This document shows positions 1 to 11,081 of a stretch of 64,000 nt of DNA, in pieces. Both the position numbers and the translations under genes were made by a program. Each line of letters begins with the position of its first letter. The first letter of the stretch is position 1. The DNA is from Tritrichomonas musculus (lineage: Eukaryota; Parabasalia; Tritrichomonadida; Tritrichomonadidae): assembly GCA_039105265.1 (NCBI GenBank), contig JAPFFF010000031.1:124001-188000 (forward strand), read 5' to 3'. The notes under the pieces are model-generated. The model was not told the origin of the DNA, did no database searches, and saw only the letters and a program-made list of their open reading frames with translations.

Positions 1-169
1 GAATTCCAAAGAACATATATATGCTTCTTCCATGAGTTATTAATTTACTCACAAAATAAAAAGCTTAATAGAATCTTACATTAAACTATTTGATATATAA
101 ACTAAATTTAATAATTATTTAACCATTAAAAACTAAAATTAAAATTTATATATAAAAACAAATTTATTA

Positions 170-3100
170 TCAAACAATTGATTTGATAAACAAATCAGAA
201 TATATTTTTTGCGAATCTAAGTACCGTTTAAAACATTCAACTTCATTCTTATCATCGCATGCAATTACCTCTGGCTTCTTTAAAATACCATATTCTATTG
301 TGATTGAATTTCCATCAATCCTAATTGCTTTAATTTCCTTAATTTTAATTTTCACTCTAACTTTGTCAAGAGGCTGAGGAATAAAATAAATTGCTCTTTC
401 GGTTATACAAACATAATCACCTTTAACTTTATTTTTTGTTTTCATTAAAATTTTTTCAAATGTTTTCCCATACATTTGAATAGTTGTTTGAACAGTACAA
501 ATTTCTTCATCAAATTTTTCAATTCTATTATTCGGAAAAGCGCGTGGAACTCTTTTTCTTTCGATTCCGCTCATAACTTTAACGTCTGTCATAATATCAA
601 TAGTAGCTTTCTTTAAAACGCCAACAATTCCATGACCAAAACCAGATCCAGGGAAATCTCTAATCATCAATCTACCATTATTTTCTTGTGTTTGCACAGC
701 AGGGGTACTACTTATTTTATTATCAGAATCACTATTACTTGATTCACTACTTTCATTAAGAGTTAAAACATTTTCAATTGTACTTGATGATCGAAGATTG
801 AATTCTTTTATGCTGGTTTGAAGAGCAGAAAGAGTTTCTTGTGAGAAATATCCATTTATTTCTTTTCTATTATCATATTCTTCAGATTTAACTGATTGAA
901 AGTTTTGAAGTGATGTTGAAATATCAGTTAATTCAGATTTCATTGGAATATCTAGTTTTTCAGCAATTGTTGCTGTAATTCCAAATGTTGTTAAAATTTT
1001 TCCTGATGTTCCAAGACTTTCAAGAACTTGCTCAAGTGCAGCTGTTTTATAATCATTTGATACTTTTTCAATTATAAAATTAAGACGATCTGTAATATGA
1101 GCAACAATGATTCCAGGGAACATTATTTTAGTTGTTGCTATTGAAGGAATAAATCTCATTGGATAAAACATTGGTGAAATTGATGTTGGTCTTCCTGTTA
1201 AATTCTTATAAATAAAAAGCATATAAATTGGTGATACTTCAAGCCAATTATATGTAACAATTGAATCATTGGAGCTATTTTTTAAAAGCTTTTTGGCTTT
1301 GACTGGATGAATTGGAATTTTTATTGGCTTGGCTAGTTTCATTGACATATTTATAGCATCAGATAAAAATGATGAATCTATTTGAATGTCAATTCTTTGC
1401 ATTAACATTGAAATATATTTGGAAGATGTAAAAGGTTTTGTATCATTTGTTAACAAACCATCAAATTTAAGAAATGATGAAATCTCTTCTTCATCAGTTC
1501 CATTTGTAGTAATAGATTTTTTAGTCCTTCCTCGTCGACCATGCAAAATGACTGGATTCGGTGCCAATGGATTTTGATCATCAATTTGAAATTCACCGAG
1601 TTCAAATTGAAAAGCTGTTCCTGATGGTCTTATATTCAATCGTCCTTTCATCTCAGAAAGAGTTAATAAACAAAATTCTCTCATTTTGAGATCAATGATT
1701 GAAATAAAAATGGAAGGAATTTCTAATGACAGTTCTAAATTAAGTCCTGATGGAGGGATTTCTTTCTTACTTGATATGAAAACAGTTTTAATTCCACTTA
1801 TGTTCTGTTTAATTTTCACATAAATTGGAAAGTTACTTAATGATTTCATATGAATGTTGTCTGAACTATCACAACTATTAAGTGCATCAATTATACTGCT
1901 CGAATTTTGGCCTAATGTTATTTGACTTGAATTCGAGCTTTCTGAAATATCACTAAATTCAAGACTTAGTGATAATTTCTTATTTCTTTCTCTTTTAAGA
2001 TTCTCTTTGAGAAGGATCTGTTCAGTATCTTCAATAAGAGATATATTAAAATGAACACCTTTAATGATCAGGTTTGCATTTGGATAACCAAGTGGCTCAT
2101 CAAAAGCGAAAATTGACGTTGATTCAGGTTCAACAATGAATGGAGATTTGTCAATTTTCTGATAAACTTGAATTTTAGTATGACTAAGCATGTTTGCAAT
2201 GACAATCGGTGTTGGAAATGATGATTTTCTAAATATGGCAATAAAAGATGTTGCGTCATCAAATATTTCCACTTCCAAAACTTCATAAAACTTTGATAAT
2301 GATGACATATATTCTTCACTATCAATATTATTAATAATTTCCTCAGGAACATTTCGATGCATCTTAAAAACAATCTTTCTTTGCTCAAGAAGTGATATTG
2401 CTGGTGAATTCCAGAAGCCTTCGACAAAGATAATGAAACTTCCTGCTCTTGACATTAAATCCATTGATGAATCAGAATTGGCTTTTATTTTATTAGGAAT
2501 TCCTATTGGATTAATGTCATCTTCGAAATTCTTAGGAGTACTTTCAAGTGGATGAAGAGTAATATTAAATGGAAGCTCATTTCGGATGATCAATAATGTT
2601 GAAAAAGTGACAACAGAAATACCTTGTCGTGTAACAATATGATACCTTAAACTATTATATAAATCTGTCTCTGTATTTGATTTCAAAAATAAAGTTCCTT
2701 TTTGAAATTCACGACAATTTACTTGTATCTTCTGGGTATCTTTAAGTGACACATAAACAGAAAGTTGATCATTGTTGGCAATGTATGATTGAGGGCACCA
2801 AAGAAGATGACTTCCATCTTTCTCAATCTTTTTCTCAATTTGTTGCTTTCCAGCAACTTCTTTAATGATGATTTCTTTATCAGCACATAAGTTATAAAAG
2901 ACACAAGGCACAAAGAAAGTAATCTTTAATTGATCATCAACCATTTCGCTTTTATAAGCAATCGTTAAATCTGGATAAACAGGAATCGCACTGATTGTTT
3001 TCTTTATCCGATAAACAGAAGCTTTACTAGAAAAGGCACCTTCTTTCATTGATAACGATCCAATGAATTGATTTGTCGATGAATCAATAAATAACAAAGG

Positions 3101-6100
3101 TACTGATTCATTTGCACCTATCGTAATTATATCATATTTATCATTAGGCGACATATCATTTGTATTTAATATGGCACCAGGTTCACTACTTTCGTCAAAA
3201 TGACCAAATCCACTCCCACTTGATGACTCTAACTTAGATTGGGTTGGAAAGACAGTTTGCTTCTTCGATATCTTAATGTATAATGGAAAAGGAAGAAGAT
3301 TCAAACCAACAACAAATGGCAAAACTTTAAATATTTTAGAAACAGAATCCGATTCAATAAAAACAACACATCGGATTTTTAAGCCTGGCAAAATAATGGT
3401 TATATTGAAAGTGTTGGTATCAAATGGCGATATTTTAGCAATAAGATGGTTCGAATTATTCTTATATTTTGGATCAGTAAAAGTGAATTCTTTATGTTTA
3501 CCTCCATCATTAAATGCTAATGGACATCTTGCACCTGATTTAAGCACTTGAATTTCTTTATATTCTTCGCCATTCTTTTCATACAAAGTAAAATCAATTC
3601 CTAACTTATTAACAAGCTGGATTGGTGGATTAAATTGAATCAATATTCCTCCTTTATATGGCTTCCTACGAACAGAGAATTGTTTTGAAAAAATGGTCGG
3701 ATATATTAAATATCGTGTCAATATCGTTGTTTCTTTTCCATTTATTTTAACAATTATGTTCGTGTTCTGTTCAATGTCTTCTATTTCAACTGTCTCCAAA
3801 GATTTAACACTCGCTTCTCTTTGCTTCTCTTCATTATCAGTGTACTTAACCAATATATCTGATCCTAAGTTGTTTTGGAACCAGCCCATTGGTATATTTT
3901 CAAACACAATGTCTTTCTGGGAAATGTTATTTTTAATTTCATTCCACAATGTTATGAATTGTGAAATTGCACTCGTTGGTAAGTTGATATTGACTGGTTG
4001 GACTGTCTTTCCTTTGATGCCGAAAGAAGACTGTGAAAGATCAAGAAGAACATTCATTGCTAAAGGCTCAATAATCAAGTCCCACTGACCTGAAGATTCA
4101 TTAAAGTATGATATATAAGGTGAAACACCAAGAGAAATCGAGATGTTTTCACTACTGTTCATCACCAAATTAATTGGCGTGTTTTTAATCTTGAATATTG
4201 GCGTAAATCTTGATGATGATCTATTGTCTTTAACAATAAGAATCTTCATTTTGCCAATTTCAAGTTGAATATCAGCTGTAATTTGCTGATGCTGGACTTG
4301 TGTCTCTGAATCTGGCTTGATAATTGCTGAATTATCAGCTGAAACAACAAGTTTACTAATCGATTCATCAAATGACCTTGAAATTAGGCCAATTAGAATG
4401 AAGTCAAAAGCACTCAAAACAATCTTTAATGGCGAAATAAATGCATGAAGACGAATCTTGTTCTCATCAAAACGAGAATCAGTGATAATGAGTGACATGT
4501 TTTCAATAATTGGTGAGAAATTTATTTTCTTTATTTGATCATAAACATGGACACGAAGATCATTAATTGAAGCATCCAAAACATTGTCAGCAAAGCTAGC
4601 CGTGTATCCCATTTCAAGAAGAAGCATTTGACATGTATCATAGCTCAATGAAACAGGAAGTGTGACACAAAATTTATCAGCAATTAAACTGACTTTGAAT
4701 GGAATCGAAACACTTTCTTTCACTGCATTTTCTTTCCCTTCAAATATAGATTGAATATGGAGAAAAGGTGATTGCGTAATGAAAGAAATCATCGGAATCC
4801 AAAAATTATAATCAAAGAATAAATTGGCTTGCTGAAAAGTGATCAACATATCATCCCCTTTCATTTGGAATTGAATCAAATTCTTATCAGGAGGACATTG
4901 AAATAGTGGAATCTTCAGTTCTTGAGAATGCTCTTCAGAAGGCTTAATTAGGGCAGTTTTAATGATTGCATCCCATTTATCATCATCAAAGAGAACAGAT
5001 AACTCAGAAACTTTGAAAAATGCAATTGGTTGAATAATTGATAATGTTAATGAGAATGAATCTGTCTTGATTACGATTTTCATTTTGGTTTTTTGAGCAT
5101 TCTTTGACGCTTTAGGCGAATTATTGTTAGATGAAGATATGATATCAGATCTATCTAAATCAATTTCTTCTTCTTCTTCTTCATCATCCTCTTCATAATC
5201 ATCAGTAGTTCCTTTGCTAAGCGGTAACATTCGTTTATTTGGAATTTCTTCTTCATTTTGATTCTCATCATGCTTTAACATTAAAATTGAATCTGACTTC
5301 GTATTAATATTGTCATTTTCCTCTTCTTCTTTTTCACTCGATTTATCTGGATGAGGAATGAAACAGCCAATTACAGCAAGTGCCATTTGATGAGTGTATG
5401 TGAGATCAATTCCATGAACATGAATATCAATCAATAAGTTTTCAAACAAAGCGGGAACAAATTTATGATGTTTAAGAGCAAAAACATAATCATAAGTTAT
5501 TTTTTGTTCATTAGATTGAACTTCATTTTCTTCACTTTTCTTAAGGTTAAATCTGAAGTATCCAAAAATGTTGCTTACTTCAATAAATTTCTTCTGAAAA
5601 TCATCTAAATAGCCACTAGAAAGAATAATAGAATCAACGGAAAATGCAGCTATTTTTTCAGATGAGTTCATAACAAATTTAGGATTGACAATTGAACCAA
5701 GACAATGCGGACCTCTTTTCATAGCTGTTAAAGCTTTAATACCAATTTCTTCAAAAGAAACTTCGAAATCAAATGGAATTCCTTCCGTTTCATCATCAGG
5801 TGGATTGCAGTCTTTGAGAGGAGAAAAGAATTTTGCTATATCAATTATCAAAGGAAGACTAATTGTCAAAAATAAGTTATGAAAGTGACCAATTAAAACT
5901 TGCTCTTTAATTAAAAATTGGATCTTCTTATTTATCTCAATGACTTTTTCATCATATAGTGTCGACTTGCATAATAATGAATCAATGATGATATCTAATT
6001 CTGTCATTTCCGAATGACTAGATTCAGTTAAAATACAGAATTTTGAAGCTCCTAAATTTATAATTAAAAAAGAGTTAAAGGCATCAAAAAATGTCACCGT

Positions 6101-9100
6101 AACTGGTTGAATTGAAATAATAACTTGAATGTGCGATTCTTTTCTCGGTAGTGGATATGGTGGATAATCAAAGTTAGCAAAGAAAGGAACTAGTTTTAAG
6201 AATCTATCAGAAAGTCCAAAAACACCAGAGGGAATTTCAAGATATATGGAATCAGTATCAATATCTGATTGAATATCTGATATACCTGAATCGAACTTAA
6301 GATTAAATCCAGGCACATCAAGCATAGATTTATTTTCAATGTTCTGATTAGGATATAAATCTCCATACAGTTGACATATATATATTCGCTTTGTTGAAAA
6401 TTTCACACTAATGTTTGTTAAAGATGTTAATACATCAATTTTAATATTTTTGACATTCACGTTTATGAATGGAACATCATTATCACAAGCAAGCAAATTG
6501 ACCTCTTCAATGAACATATCAACAGTAACTTCATTTTTGGGCTGGGTCTCGACAGGTATAACTTCAAGAATATGCGAAATAAAAGGCAAAATATAAGAAT
6601 ATTCAATTTGCGAAGCCGTCATTTCTACTTTTGGAAGATTCATTTTGACTTTAATTTTTTCCTTGGTTTCAACAATAATAGAAAAATTAAGTGGTTTAAA
6701 AGCTTGTATGTATTTTGACTTAATGTCTTTTTTATCAAAAGAAAATAAAAGTTCAGAATCACTTGAGCCTTCTTGAATTATCATATGATTTTTTCTAATT
6801 TTACGAAGAATCTGAAAACCATTAAGATCTACATAAATTGTGAAGTTTTCGTCATCATGAACGTGCATTGTTTGAAAGGAGACAAATGGAGTATTTTTAG
6901 TTCGCGATATATCGATATGGGGAGATGTTATGAGAATATTTAAATGAAAAGGAGGATGCAATTGATCATCATCATTATTTGTTAGTGGTACATTTAATAC
7001 TTTTAGATACATTTTAATAATGTCAAATAAAAGTAATACCCAATTCATATCTCCTTTGATATAAGGATGAATTACATTCATTGATAAAGTAAATGGTTGC
7101 GTTTCTGATTCCTTTGTTAACATAATTTTAAGATCTTCTGTCATTTCCATTAGCTTGATTTCATTATCGACGATGCTAAAAGGACTTATGAAAATTTGCA
7201 TTGTTGAAATGCCTTTATAATAATTCATCTGAAGTTCAATGGTAGAAAATTTTATTGCTGTATCAATCTCCATTTCTTTTAAATATACTGTGACAGACTG
7301 AACAACAAAAGAATAGTCCATTTTAACTTTATGAAATGAAACAATTTTTTGAATTTTGTAGAAATCAGCTGTCTTGAAAATTGAGAACAAATCAAAACTA
7401 CTAATGAATGATTTAAAATTATCAGCTGGAAAATGATCAATTGACACTATGATAGGCGTAACTGAAGTATTGAAATCAAGTTCCATATTAGTTTTAGTAA
7501 ATGCCATGATAAATTTAGTAGTAGTCTTAAAGCTAGAAATTATAGTATTATTGGAAAAAGTCAAATCATCAACTGTTAAATTTATATCCATAGCAACTTT
7601 AATAACTGGCGCGTAACTTGGATAAAAAATATCTCCATATTTTGAAAAATCTATATCAGAAATTGTAAATTTTAATTCATCTGTTTTACCACCATGATTA
7701 AAAGGATAAATAAGCGAAAATGGACGCATTTTAAATGATAATTTGCGATTACAAAATTTCAAAAATAATTTAAAGTTATCAAAAGCGTCAATCCTAAAAA
7801 TCCTGATATTTGTCGTTTCTTTGTTTTGAGATGATAATTGGTCTGTCGATTTAGTTCTATCTTTAAAAAAGAAATCGAATGCTGTACTAATTGATTTATA
7901 ATCAGGTCTGAAAACAAATGAATCAATATTACATAAATCTGTTGAAACAGTTCTTTTACCAACTGCTTGAGATTCAAATGAAAAGAAGTTAGGAAGCGTT
8001 TTTTGGACTGTAAAAATTGGTTTTGGTTTATCATCTACATAGCTTATCATTTCTAATGAGTTAACTTTTACATATATAGCAACTTCGTCTCCAAGGGAGC
8101 TATAGCTTGCAGATGTGTTTCGAATGCTGACAATTGCCAGCGGGGTTCCTTTCGAATAATTTAACGAAATTTCCATTAATTTCATTCCGAAGCTCAGTGA
8201 AAATGTATCTTTTGTAAAAAAATGTTCTCCTTTTTTATTAATTTGTTGGATATCAGAAATTTCTAAAGGCGTTAAATCATTTTCAGATGAGTTGATTTTC
8301 ATTTCTTTTGCTAAAACTGCATCACAATAGCTTGTTAAAAAAAGCGTGGCTTGCTGTCCAATTGAATTTTCGGTTTGCTTCAATTTTCTGTTTTTATAAG
8401 ATTTAAACATTGAAAAACCTTTCATACTTTCTCTCATCCGCTTTAAAAAGACTTTTCTGTTTTTTAAAATTACCAATGCAAGACCTGGCTTGAACTCATA
8501 AGGTCTCATTATCGAAACAGCACATCGAAATGTATAACCCCATAATTGAGCAGTGTTTTCAAATACAGCAGGACGCATGCAGTGAATAAATGATCTTTGC
8601 TTTTGAAACATTGTTAAATCCTTTGCAATTTCCATGATTGCTCTTGATTGTAAATAATCAAGGTTAGTAGAAAGCTTATCAATTAAAATATCAATTTGAT
8701 TTTTCACAGGATTATCTTTTTCTCTTGAGTGAACCATAACAATGTCAATTATAAAAGGTTCTAAAATAAATTGATGATTTTTTTTCATTTCAGCTATCAT
8801 AACTTTGGAAAAATCATCAATATCTATTGGATCTGATAAAGCATCTAAATAAAGAGATATTTGTTGAGTTAATAATCTTTTTCTCGTAATCAATTCACCA
8901 TGAGTTGGCTTTATTATGTTTTTATCTTGATCAACTGTTCTGAGTGTTATTGAAGGAAGTATTAAGCCGATAGCGATGGTATTAAATTCAGTAGGTATTT
9001 CAAGTCTAATATGAATATTTTGAATATCAGCTATAGCATTATCGAAAATAGAATTAATTATAGATTGCCAGGTGTTGGCTTCATCTTCGGACGATAATTC

Positions 9101-9445
9101 TTGATTTTTTGCTTTTTGTTTAATAGCACTTTGCTTAGGTTGAAGGTCTCTTTTTATTAATACTTCTTTTTCTAATTTAAGAACAATAAATATATCATTA
9201 ATGGTAATTCGGCACAATTCTGTTTCAAGATGTTGCCACGGAAATTTTATTTCAATCAAACCAATAGTTCCCTTAATAATCCTTAATGGAACCATATGCT
9301 GTATTAATGCTTCTTCTTTTAACGATAAATTTTGTAGTTTGACATATCCTCGTAAAGCAGCAATTTCCATTTGAGATGAATCGATTTTTTCAATATAATC
9401 TCTTAAGTATCGCATTAATAATTTCGATACAATACGTTCAAGCAT
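170..9445 (-). CDS. VPS13: VPS13-like bridge lipid-transfer protein, 3,091 residues
   Basis: VPS13 proteins are long hydrophobic-groove rods that move bulk phospholipid between organelles at membrane contact sites. The first ~110 residues match the chorein N-terminal module: a start LERIVSKLLMRYLRDYIE, then a VKLQNL stretch, then a PW motif in KFPWQHLETE. The middle consists of repeated beta-rich segments, interrupted by an acidic disordered insert near residues 1,410-1,430. From about residue 1,850 (MGWFQNNLGSDILVKYT) the sequence resembles the VPS13 adaptor-binding (SHR-BD) region. Near residue 2,925 a GHGIVGVLKKA stretch matches the conserved VPS13 C-terminal region, and the last ~120 residues look like a PH-like fold. 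Length is typical of VPS13A/C. The ATG at 9445 is followed at once by the conserved chorein start, so the start is secure. The frame is intact and intron-free. The family call is by recognition; the isoform is not assignable. Confidence 0.88.
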   Translation of the reverse strand: MLERIVSKLLMRYLRDYIEKIDSSQMEIAALRGYVKLQNLSLKEEALIQHMVPLRIIKGTIGLIEIKFPWQHLETELCRITINDIFIVLKLEKEVLIKRDLQPKQSAIKQKAKNQELSSEDEANTWQSIINSIFDNAIADIQNIHIRLEIPTEFNTIAIGLILPSITLRTVDQDKNIIKPTHGELITRKRLLTQQISLYLDALSDPIDIDDFSKVMIAEMKKNHQFILEPFIIDIVMVHSREKDNPVKNQIDILIDKLSTNLDYLQSRAIMEIAKDLTMFQKQRSFIHCMRPAVFENTAQLWGYTFRCAVSIMRPYEFKPGLALVILKNRKVFLKRMRESMKGFSMFKSYKNRKLKQTENSIGQQATLFLTSYCDAVLAKEMKINSSENDLTPLEISDIQQINKKGEHFFTKDTFSLSFGMKLMEISLNYSKGTPLAIVSIRNTSASYSSLGDEVAIYVKVNSLEMISYVDDKPKPIFTVQKTLPNFFSFESQAVGKRTVSTDLCNIDSFVFRPDYKSISTAFDFFFKDRTKSTDQLSSQNKETTNIRIFRIDAFDNFKLFLKFCNRKLSFKMRPFSLIYPFNHGGKTDELKFTISDIDFSKYGDIFYPSYAPVIKVAMDINLTVDDLTFSNNTIISSFKTTTKFIMAFTKTNMELDFNTSVTPIIVSIDHFPADNFKSFISSFDLFSIFKTADFYKIQKIVSFHKVKMDYSFVVQSVTVYLKEMEIDTAIKFSTIELQMNYYKGISTMQIFISPFSIVDNEIKLMEMTEDLKIMLTKESETQPFTLSMNVIHPYIKGDMNWVLLLFDIIKMYLKVLNVPLTNNDDDQLHPPFHLNILITSPHIDISRTKNTPFVSFQTMHVHDDENFTIYVDLNGFQILRKIRKNHMIIQEGSSDSELLFSFDKKDIKSKYIQAFKPLNFSIIVETKEKIKVKMNLPKVEMTASQIEYSYILPFISHILEVIPVETQPKNEVTVDMFIEEVNLLACDNDVPFINVNVKNIKIDVLTSLTNISVKFSTKRIYICQLYGDLYPNQNIENKSMLDVPGFNLKFDSGISDIQSDIDTDSIYLEIPSGVFGLSDRFLKLVPFFANFDYPPYPLPRKESHIQVIISIQPVTVTFFDAFNSFLIINLGASKFCILTESSHSEMTELDIIIDSLLCKSTLYDEKVIEINKKIQFLIKEQVLIGHFHNLFLTISLPLIIDIAKFFSPLKDCNPPDDETEGIPFDFEVSFEEIGIKALTAMKRGPHCLGSIVNPKFVMNSSEKIAAFSVDSIILSSGYLDDFQKKFIEVSNIFGYFRFNLKKSEENEVQSNEQKITYDYVFALKHHKFVPALFENLLIDIHVHGIDLTYTHQMALAVIGCFIPHPDKSSEKEEEENDNINTKSDSILMLKHDENQNEEEIPNKRMLPLSKGTTDDYEEDDEEEEEEIDLDRSDIISSSNNNSPKASKNAQKTKMKIVIKTDSFSLTLSIIQPIAFFKVSELSVLFDDDKWDAIIKTALIKPSEEHSQELKIPLFQCPPDKNLIQFQMKGDDMLITFQQANLFFDYNFWIPMISFITQSPFLHIQSIFEGKENAVKESVSIPFKVSLIADKFCVTLPVSLSYDTCQMLLLEMGYTASFADNVLDASINDLRVHVYDQIKKINFSPIIENMSLIITDSRFDENKIRLHAFISPLKIVLSAFDFILIGLISRSFDESISKLVVSADNSAIIKPDSETQVQHQQITADIQLEIGKMKILIVKDNRSSSRFTPIFKIKNTPINLVMNSSENISISLGVSPYISYFNESSGQWDLIIEPLAMNVLLDLSQSSFGIKGKTVQPVNINLPTSAISQFITLWNEIKNNISQKDIVFENIPMGWFQNNLGSDILVKYTDNEEKQREASVKSLETVEIEDIEQNTNIIVKINGKETTILTRYLIYPTIFSKQFSVRRKPYKGGILIQFNPPIQLVNKLGIDFTLYEKNGEEYKEIQVLKSGARCPLAFNDGGKHKEFTFTDPKYKNNSNHLIAKISPFDTNTFNITIILPGLKIRCVVFIESDSVSKIFKVLPFVVGLNLLPFPLYIKISKKQTVFPTQSKLESSSGSGFGHFDESSEPGAILNTNDMSPNDKYDIITIGANESVPLLFIDSSTNQFIGSLSMKEGAFSSKASVYRIKKTISAIPVYPDLTIAYKSEMVDDQLKITFFVPCVFYNLCADKEIIIKEVAGKQQIEKKIEKDGSHLLWCPQSYIANNDQLSVYVSLKDTQKIQVNCREFQKGTLFLKSNTETDLYNSLRYHIVTRQGISVVTFSTLLIIRNELPFNITLHPLESTPKNFEDDINPIGIPNKIKANSDSSMDLMSRAGSFIIFVEGFWNSPAISLLEQRKIVFKMHRNVPEEIINNIDSEEYMSSLSKFYEVLEVEIFDDATSFIAIFRKSSFPTPIVIANMLSHTKIQVYQKIDKSPFIVEPESTSIFAFDEPLGYPNANLIIKGVHFNISLIEDTEQILLKENLKRERNKKLSLSLEFSDISESSNSSQITLGQNSSSIIDALNSCDSSDNIHMKSLSNFPIYVKIKQNISGIKTVFISSKKEIPPSGLNLELSLEIPSIFISIIDLKMREFCLLTLSEMKGRLNIRPSGTAFQFELGEFQIDDQNPLAPNPVILHGRRGRTKKSITTNGTDEEEISSFLKFDGLLTNDTKPFTSSKYISMLMQRIDIQIDSSFLSDAINMSMKLAKPIKIPIHPVKAKKLLKNSSNDSIVTYNWLEVSPIYMLFIYKNLTGRPTSISPMFYPMRFIPSIATTKIMFPGIIVAHITDRLNFIIEKVSNDYKTAALEQVLESLGTSGKILTTFGITATIAEKLDIPMKSELTDISTSLQNFQSVKSEEYDNRKEINGYFSQETLSALQTSIKEFNLRSSSTIENVLTLNESSESSNSDSDNKISSTPAVQTQENNGRLMIRDFPGSGFGHGIVGVLKKATIDIMTDVKVMSGIERKRVPRAFPNNRIEKFDEEICTVQTTIQMYGKTFEKILMKTKNKVKGDYVCITERAIYFIPQPLDKVRVKIKIKEIKAIRIDGNSITIEYGILKKPEVIACDDKNEVECFKRYLDSQKIYSDLFIKSIV

Positions 9446-9564
9446 TGGATTAGGAAAAAAGATTTATATCTGTATTAAAAATATCTAATATTTTAAATTT
9501 CAGTGATTATTATTGAAATCTCTGAAAAATATGATCGTTGTTTTTGAATAAAATTTGAAATCCC

Positions 9565-9617
9565 TTGAATTGTTCACTTTTTGAGCTTTTCACCCTCAAA
9601 AAGTGAAAGCAATTCAA
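9565..9617. repeat. Inverted repeat (hairpin) with CTTTTTGAG arms
   Basis: The arms TTGAATTG..CACTTTTTGAG and CTCAAAAAGTG..CAATTCAA pair around a 9-base loop (CTTTTCACC), with a small bulge of two bases against four. It lies ~120 bp upstream of the VPS13-like ATG. It could be a cruciform, a terminator-like RNA hairpin or a relic of a small inverted-repeat element. Confidence 0.7.
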
Positions 9618-9638
9618 AGATTTACGTATTTTCATCCA

Positions 9639-9669
9639 AACTTTTTGAGAGCTATGCTCTCAAAAAGTT
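9639..9669. repeat. Perfect 14-bp-arm palindrome, 3-base loop
   Basis: AACTTTTTGAGAGC and GCTCTCAAAAAGTT are perfect complements around TAT. The arm shares CTTTTTGAG with the hairpin 22 bp to the left. The palindrome is itself enclosed by TTTACG (9621) and CGTAAA (about 9684). Confidence 0.8.
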
Positions 9670-10420
9670 GTTACGGGAAATTCGTAAAATTTGACATTCT
9701 TTATTTCACCATGCAATTTTTAACAAATTTAATTGAGTGGCCGATATTTTTGTCTTTCATTAATCTTGAATAATTTTAAACAATTTATTAAACTAAATTT
9801 ATATATAAACGAATTATTATATTATTGATACTAAAAATGATTTAAATTTATTTTATATATTGAAGCTATCATAAAACATGAATTTTAAAAATAATAACTT
9901 ATTTTGAAATCATAGATGAAACTTTTTCTGTGAAATATGATAGTAACTTTTTGGCAATTCATTTCCTAGAAAATACATTCTCAGCTGTCATTTCGCTTAC
10001 ATAAAAAATTGGATTTAATATTTAAATTAAAAACATTTTATTTTCATGTTTATATTTGATAAAAAAAAGATATGGTTTCGATTTTTAAGATCAAAATTCA
10101 ATGGTTTTTCTCAAATTAAAAAAACAAATAAAAAATAATTATTTCTTAATATTTTATGATTATTTTTATATATATTTATATACTTATATTAAATATATAA
10201 TTATAAATATATATTATATTTTATTTTATTATATAATTAATTTATTAGGTGTTAAACAACGCAAAAAAATTTTTCTTTGAATTTACACTAATCAATTCAC
10301 TTAATTTTTAAAATTGTAATAATTATGAATAGATTTTAACATTTTCACAATTATTTCATTAATTTAAACTTTATATATAATATTTTCTGTATTATTGTAT
10401 TTAGAATTAATATATATGAA

Positions 10421-10436
10421 TTTTTTCGGCTAAAAA
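10421..10436 (+). promoter_or_regulatory. Candidate promoter motif TTTTTTCGGCTAAAAA
   Basis: This 16-mer recurs at about 19460-19475, next to the ATG of the 1,910-residue gene. The core CGGCTAA is found again on the minus strand at 22004-22010, about 20 bp upstream of the ATG at 21983. Recurrence near starts is direct observation; promoter function is inferred. Confidence 0.3.
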
Positions 10437-10579
10437 TAACAAATGAAAAATAAATTTAATAATCGTTTAGGCCAATTATATTGAACATTAAACTTTTTAT
10501 GAGAATTTTATATTTTATTGAAGCCGTTTAAAAAATAAAAAACTATATCAATTTTTTTAAATACAATTACAAGGGGAAA

Positions 10580-10906
10580 ATGGCTATGGCTGGAGATATT
10601 GGCGCAGGAACATTGGGGGTTATAATCCTCATCATTATATTGGCTATTCTTATGTTTCTATATATTTGCGAAGTTCCTTTTATGAAATTCATTTTTTGGG
10701 GCTACGTTGGAGTTTTTATAATTATTTTAATTATATGCTTTATTTTACCTTATGATACTCAAGAAAAAGTTGAATCAAACCCTCATTTTGCTAAACTTTG
10801 TTCGTTTGGCGTTTTTATTTTTGTCGGTTTTGCAGTCTCAATTGTTTTTTATATAATTGTTGTTCTTCTTCATCAAGATTTTGCTATGAAGTTACCGAAA
10901 ACTTAA
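10580..10906 (+). CDS. Small three-pass membrane protein, 108 residues
   Basis: Not recognised as a named family. Three hydrophobic segments are clear: about residues 8-28 (GVIILIIILAILMFLYIC), 34-57 (FWGYVGVFIIILIICFIL) and 72-97 (FGVFIFVGFAVSIVFYIIVVLL). A short polar loop (YDTQEKVESNPHFAK) lies between the second and third, and the tail is short and lysine-bearing. There is no cleavable signal peptide; the first segment is probably an anchor. The ATG follows AAGGGGAAA and is the first in frame. The gene stands alone, with a GGCC core about 110 bp upstream. It could be a host endomembrane protein; no function is proposed. Confidence 0.7.
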   Translation: MAMAGDIGAGTLGVIILIIILAILMFLYICEVPFMKFIFWGYVGVFIIILIICFILPYDTQEKVESNPHFAKLCSFGVFIFVGFAVSIVFYIIVVLLHQDFAMKLPKT

Positions 10907-11015
10907 ATTTATTTTTATTATATATATTCATTATGCTTAGCCATACAAATTATTTGTTATTTTTGTTCTTTTTTTTTTTTAAAAAAAAAAACAATTCATA
11001 GATAAATTACTAATA

Positions 11016-11019
<4 letters not shown>

Positions 11020-11047
<28 letters not shown>

Positions 11048-11048
11048 T
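11020..11048. repeat. Poly-T tract of 29 bases
   Basis: A run of 29 T follows a 12-T/11-A block at 10969-10991. It sits ~35 bp upstream of the 115-residue frame and may be promoter or nucleosome-free DNA. Its length is prone to sequencing error. Confidence 0.8.
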
Positions 11049-11081
11049 CGAAAAGCGGCCATTTATTATTTCAAAATAAAT

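Larger units (their letters stand above)
9446..10579. other. 1.1 kb AT-rich intergenic region between divergent genes
   Basis: This stretch separates the VPS13-like start from the 108-residue membrane protein. I see no reading frame worth calling. It holds two inverted repeats built on the same CTTTTTGAG arm (9565-9617 and 9639-9669), GGCC cores at 9739 and 10470, and a TTTTTTCGGCTAAAA motif at 10421. The rest is homopolymer-rich DNA with TA-rich tracts around 10140-10230. It probably holds the promoters of both flanking genes. Confidence 0.6.
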
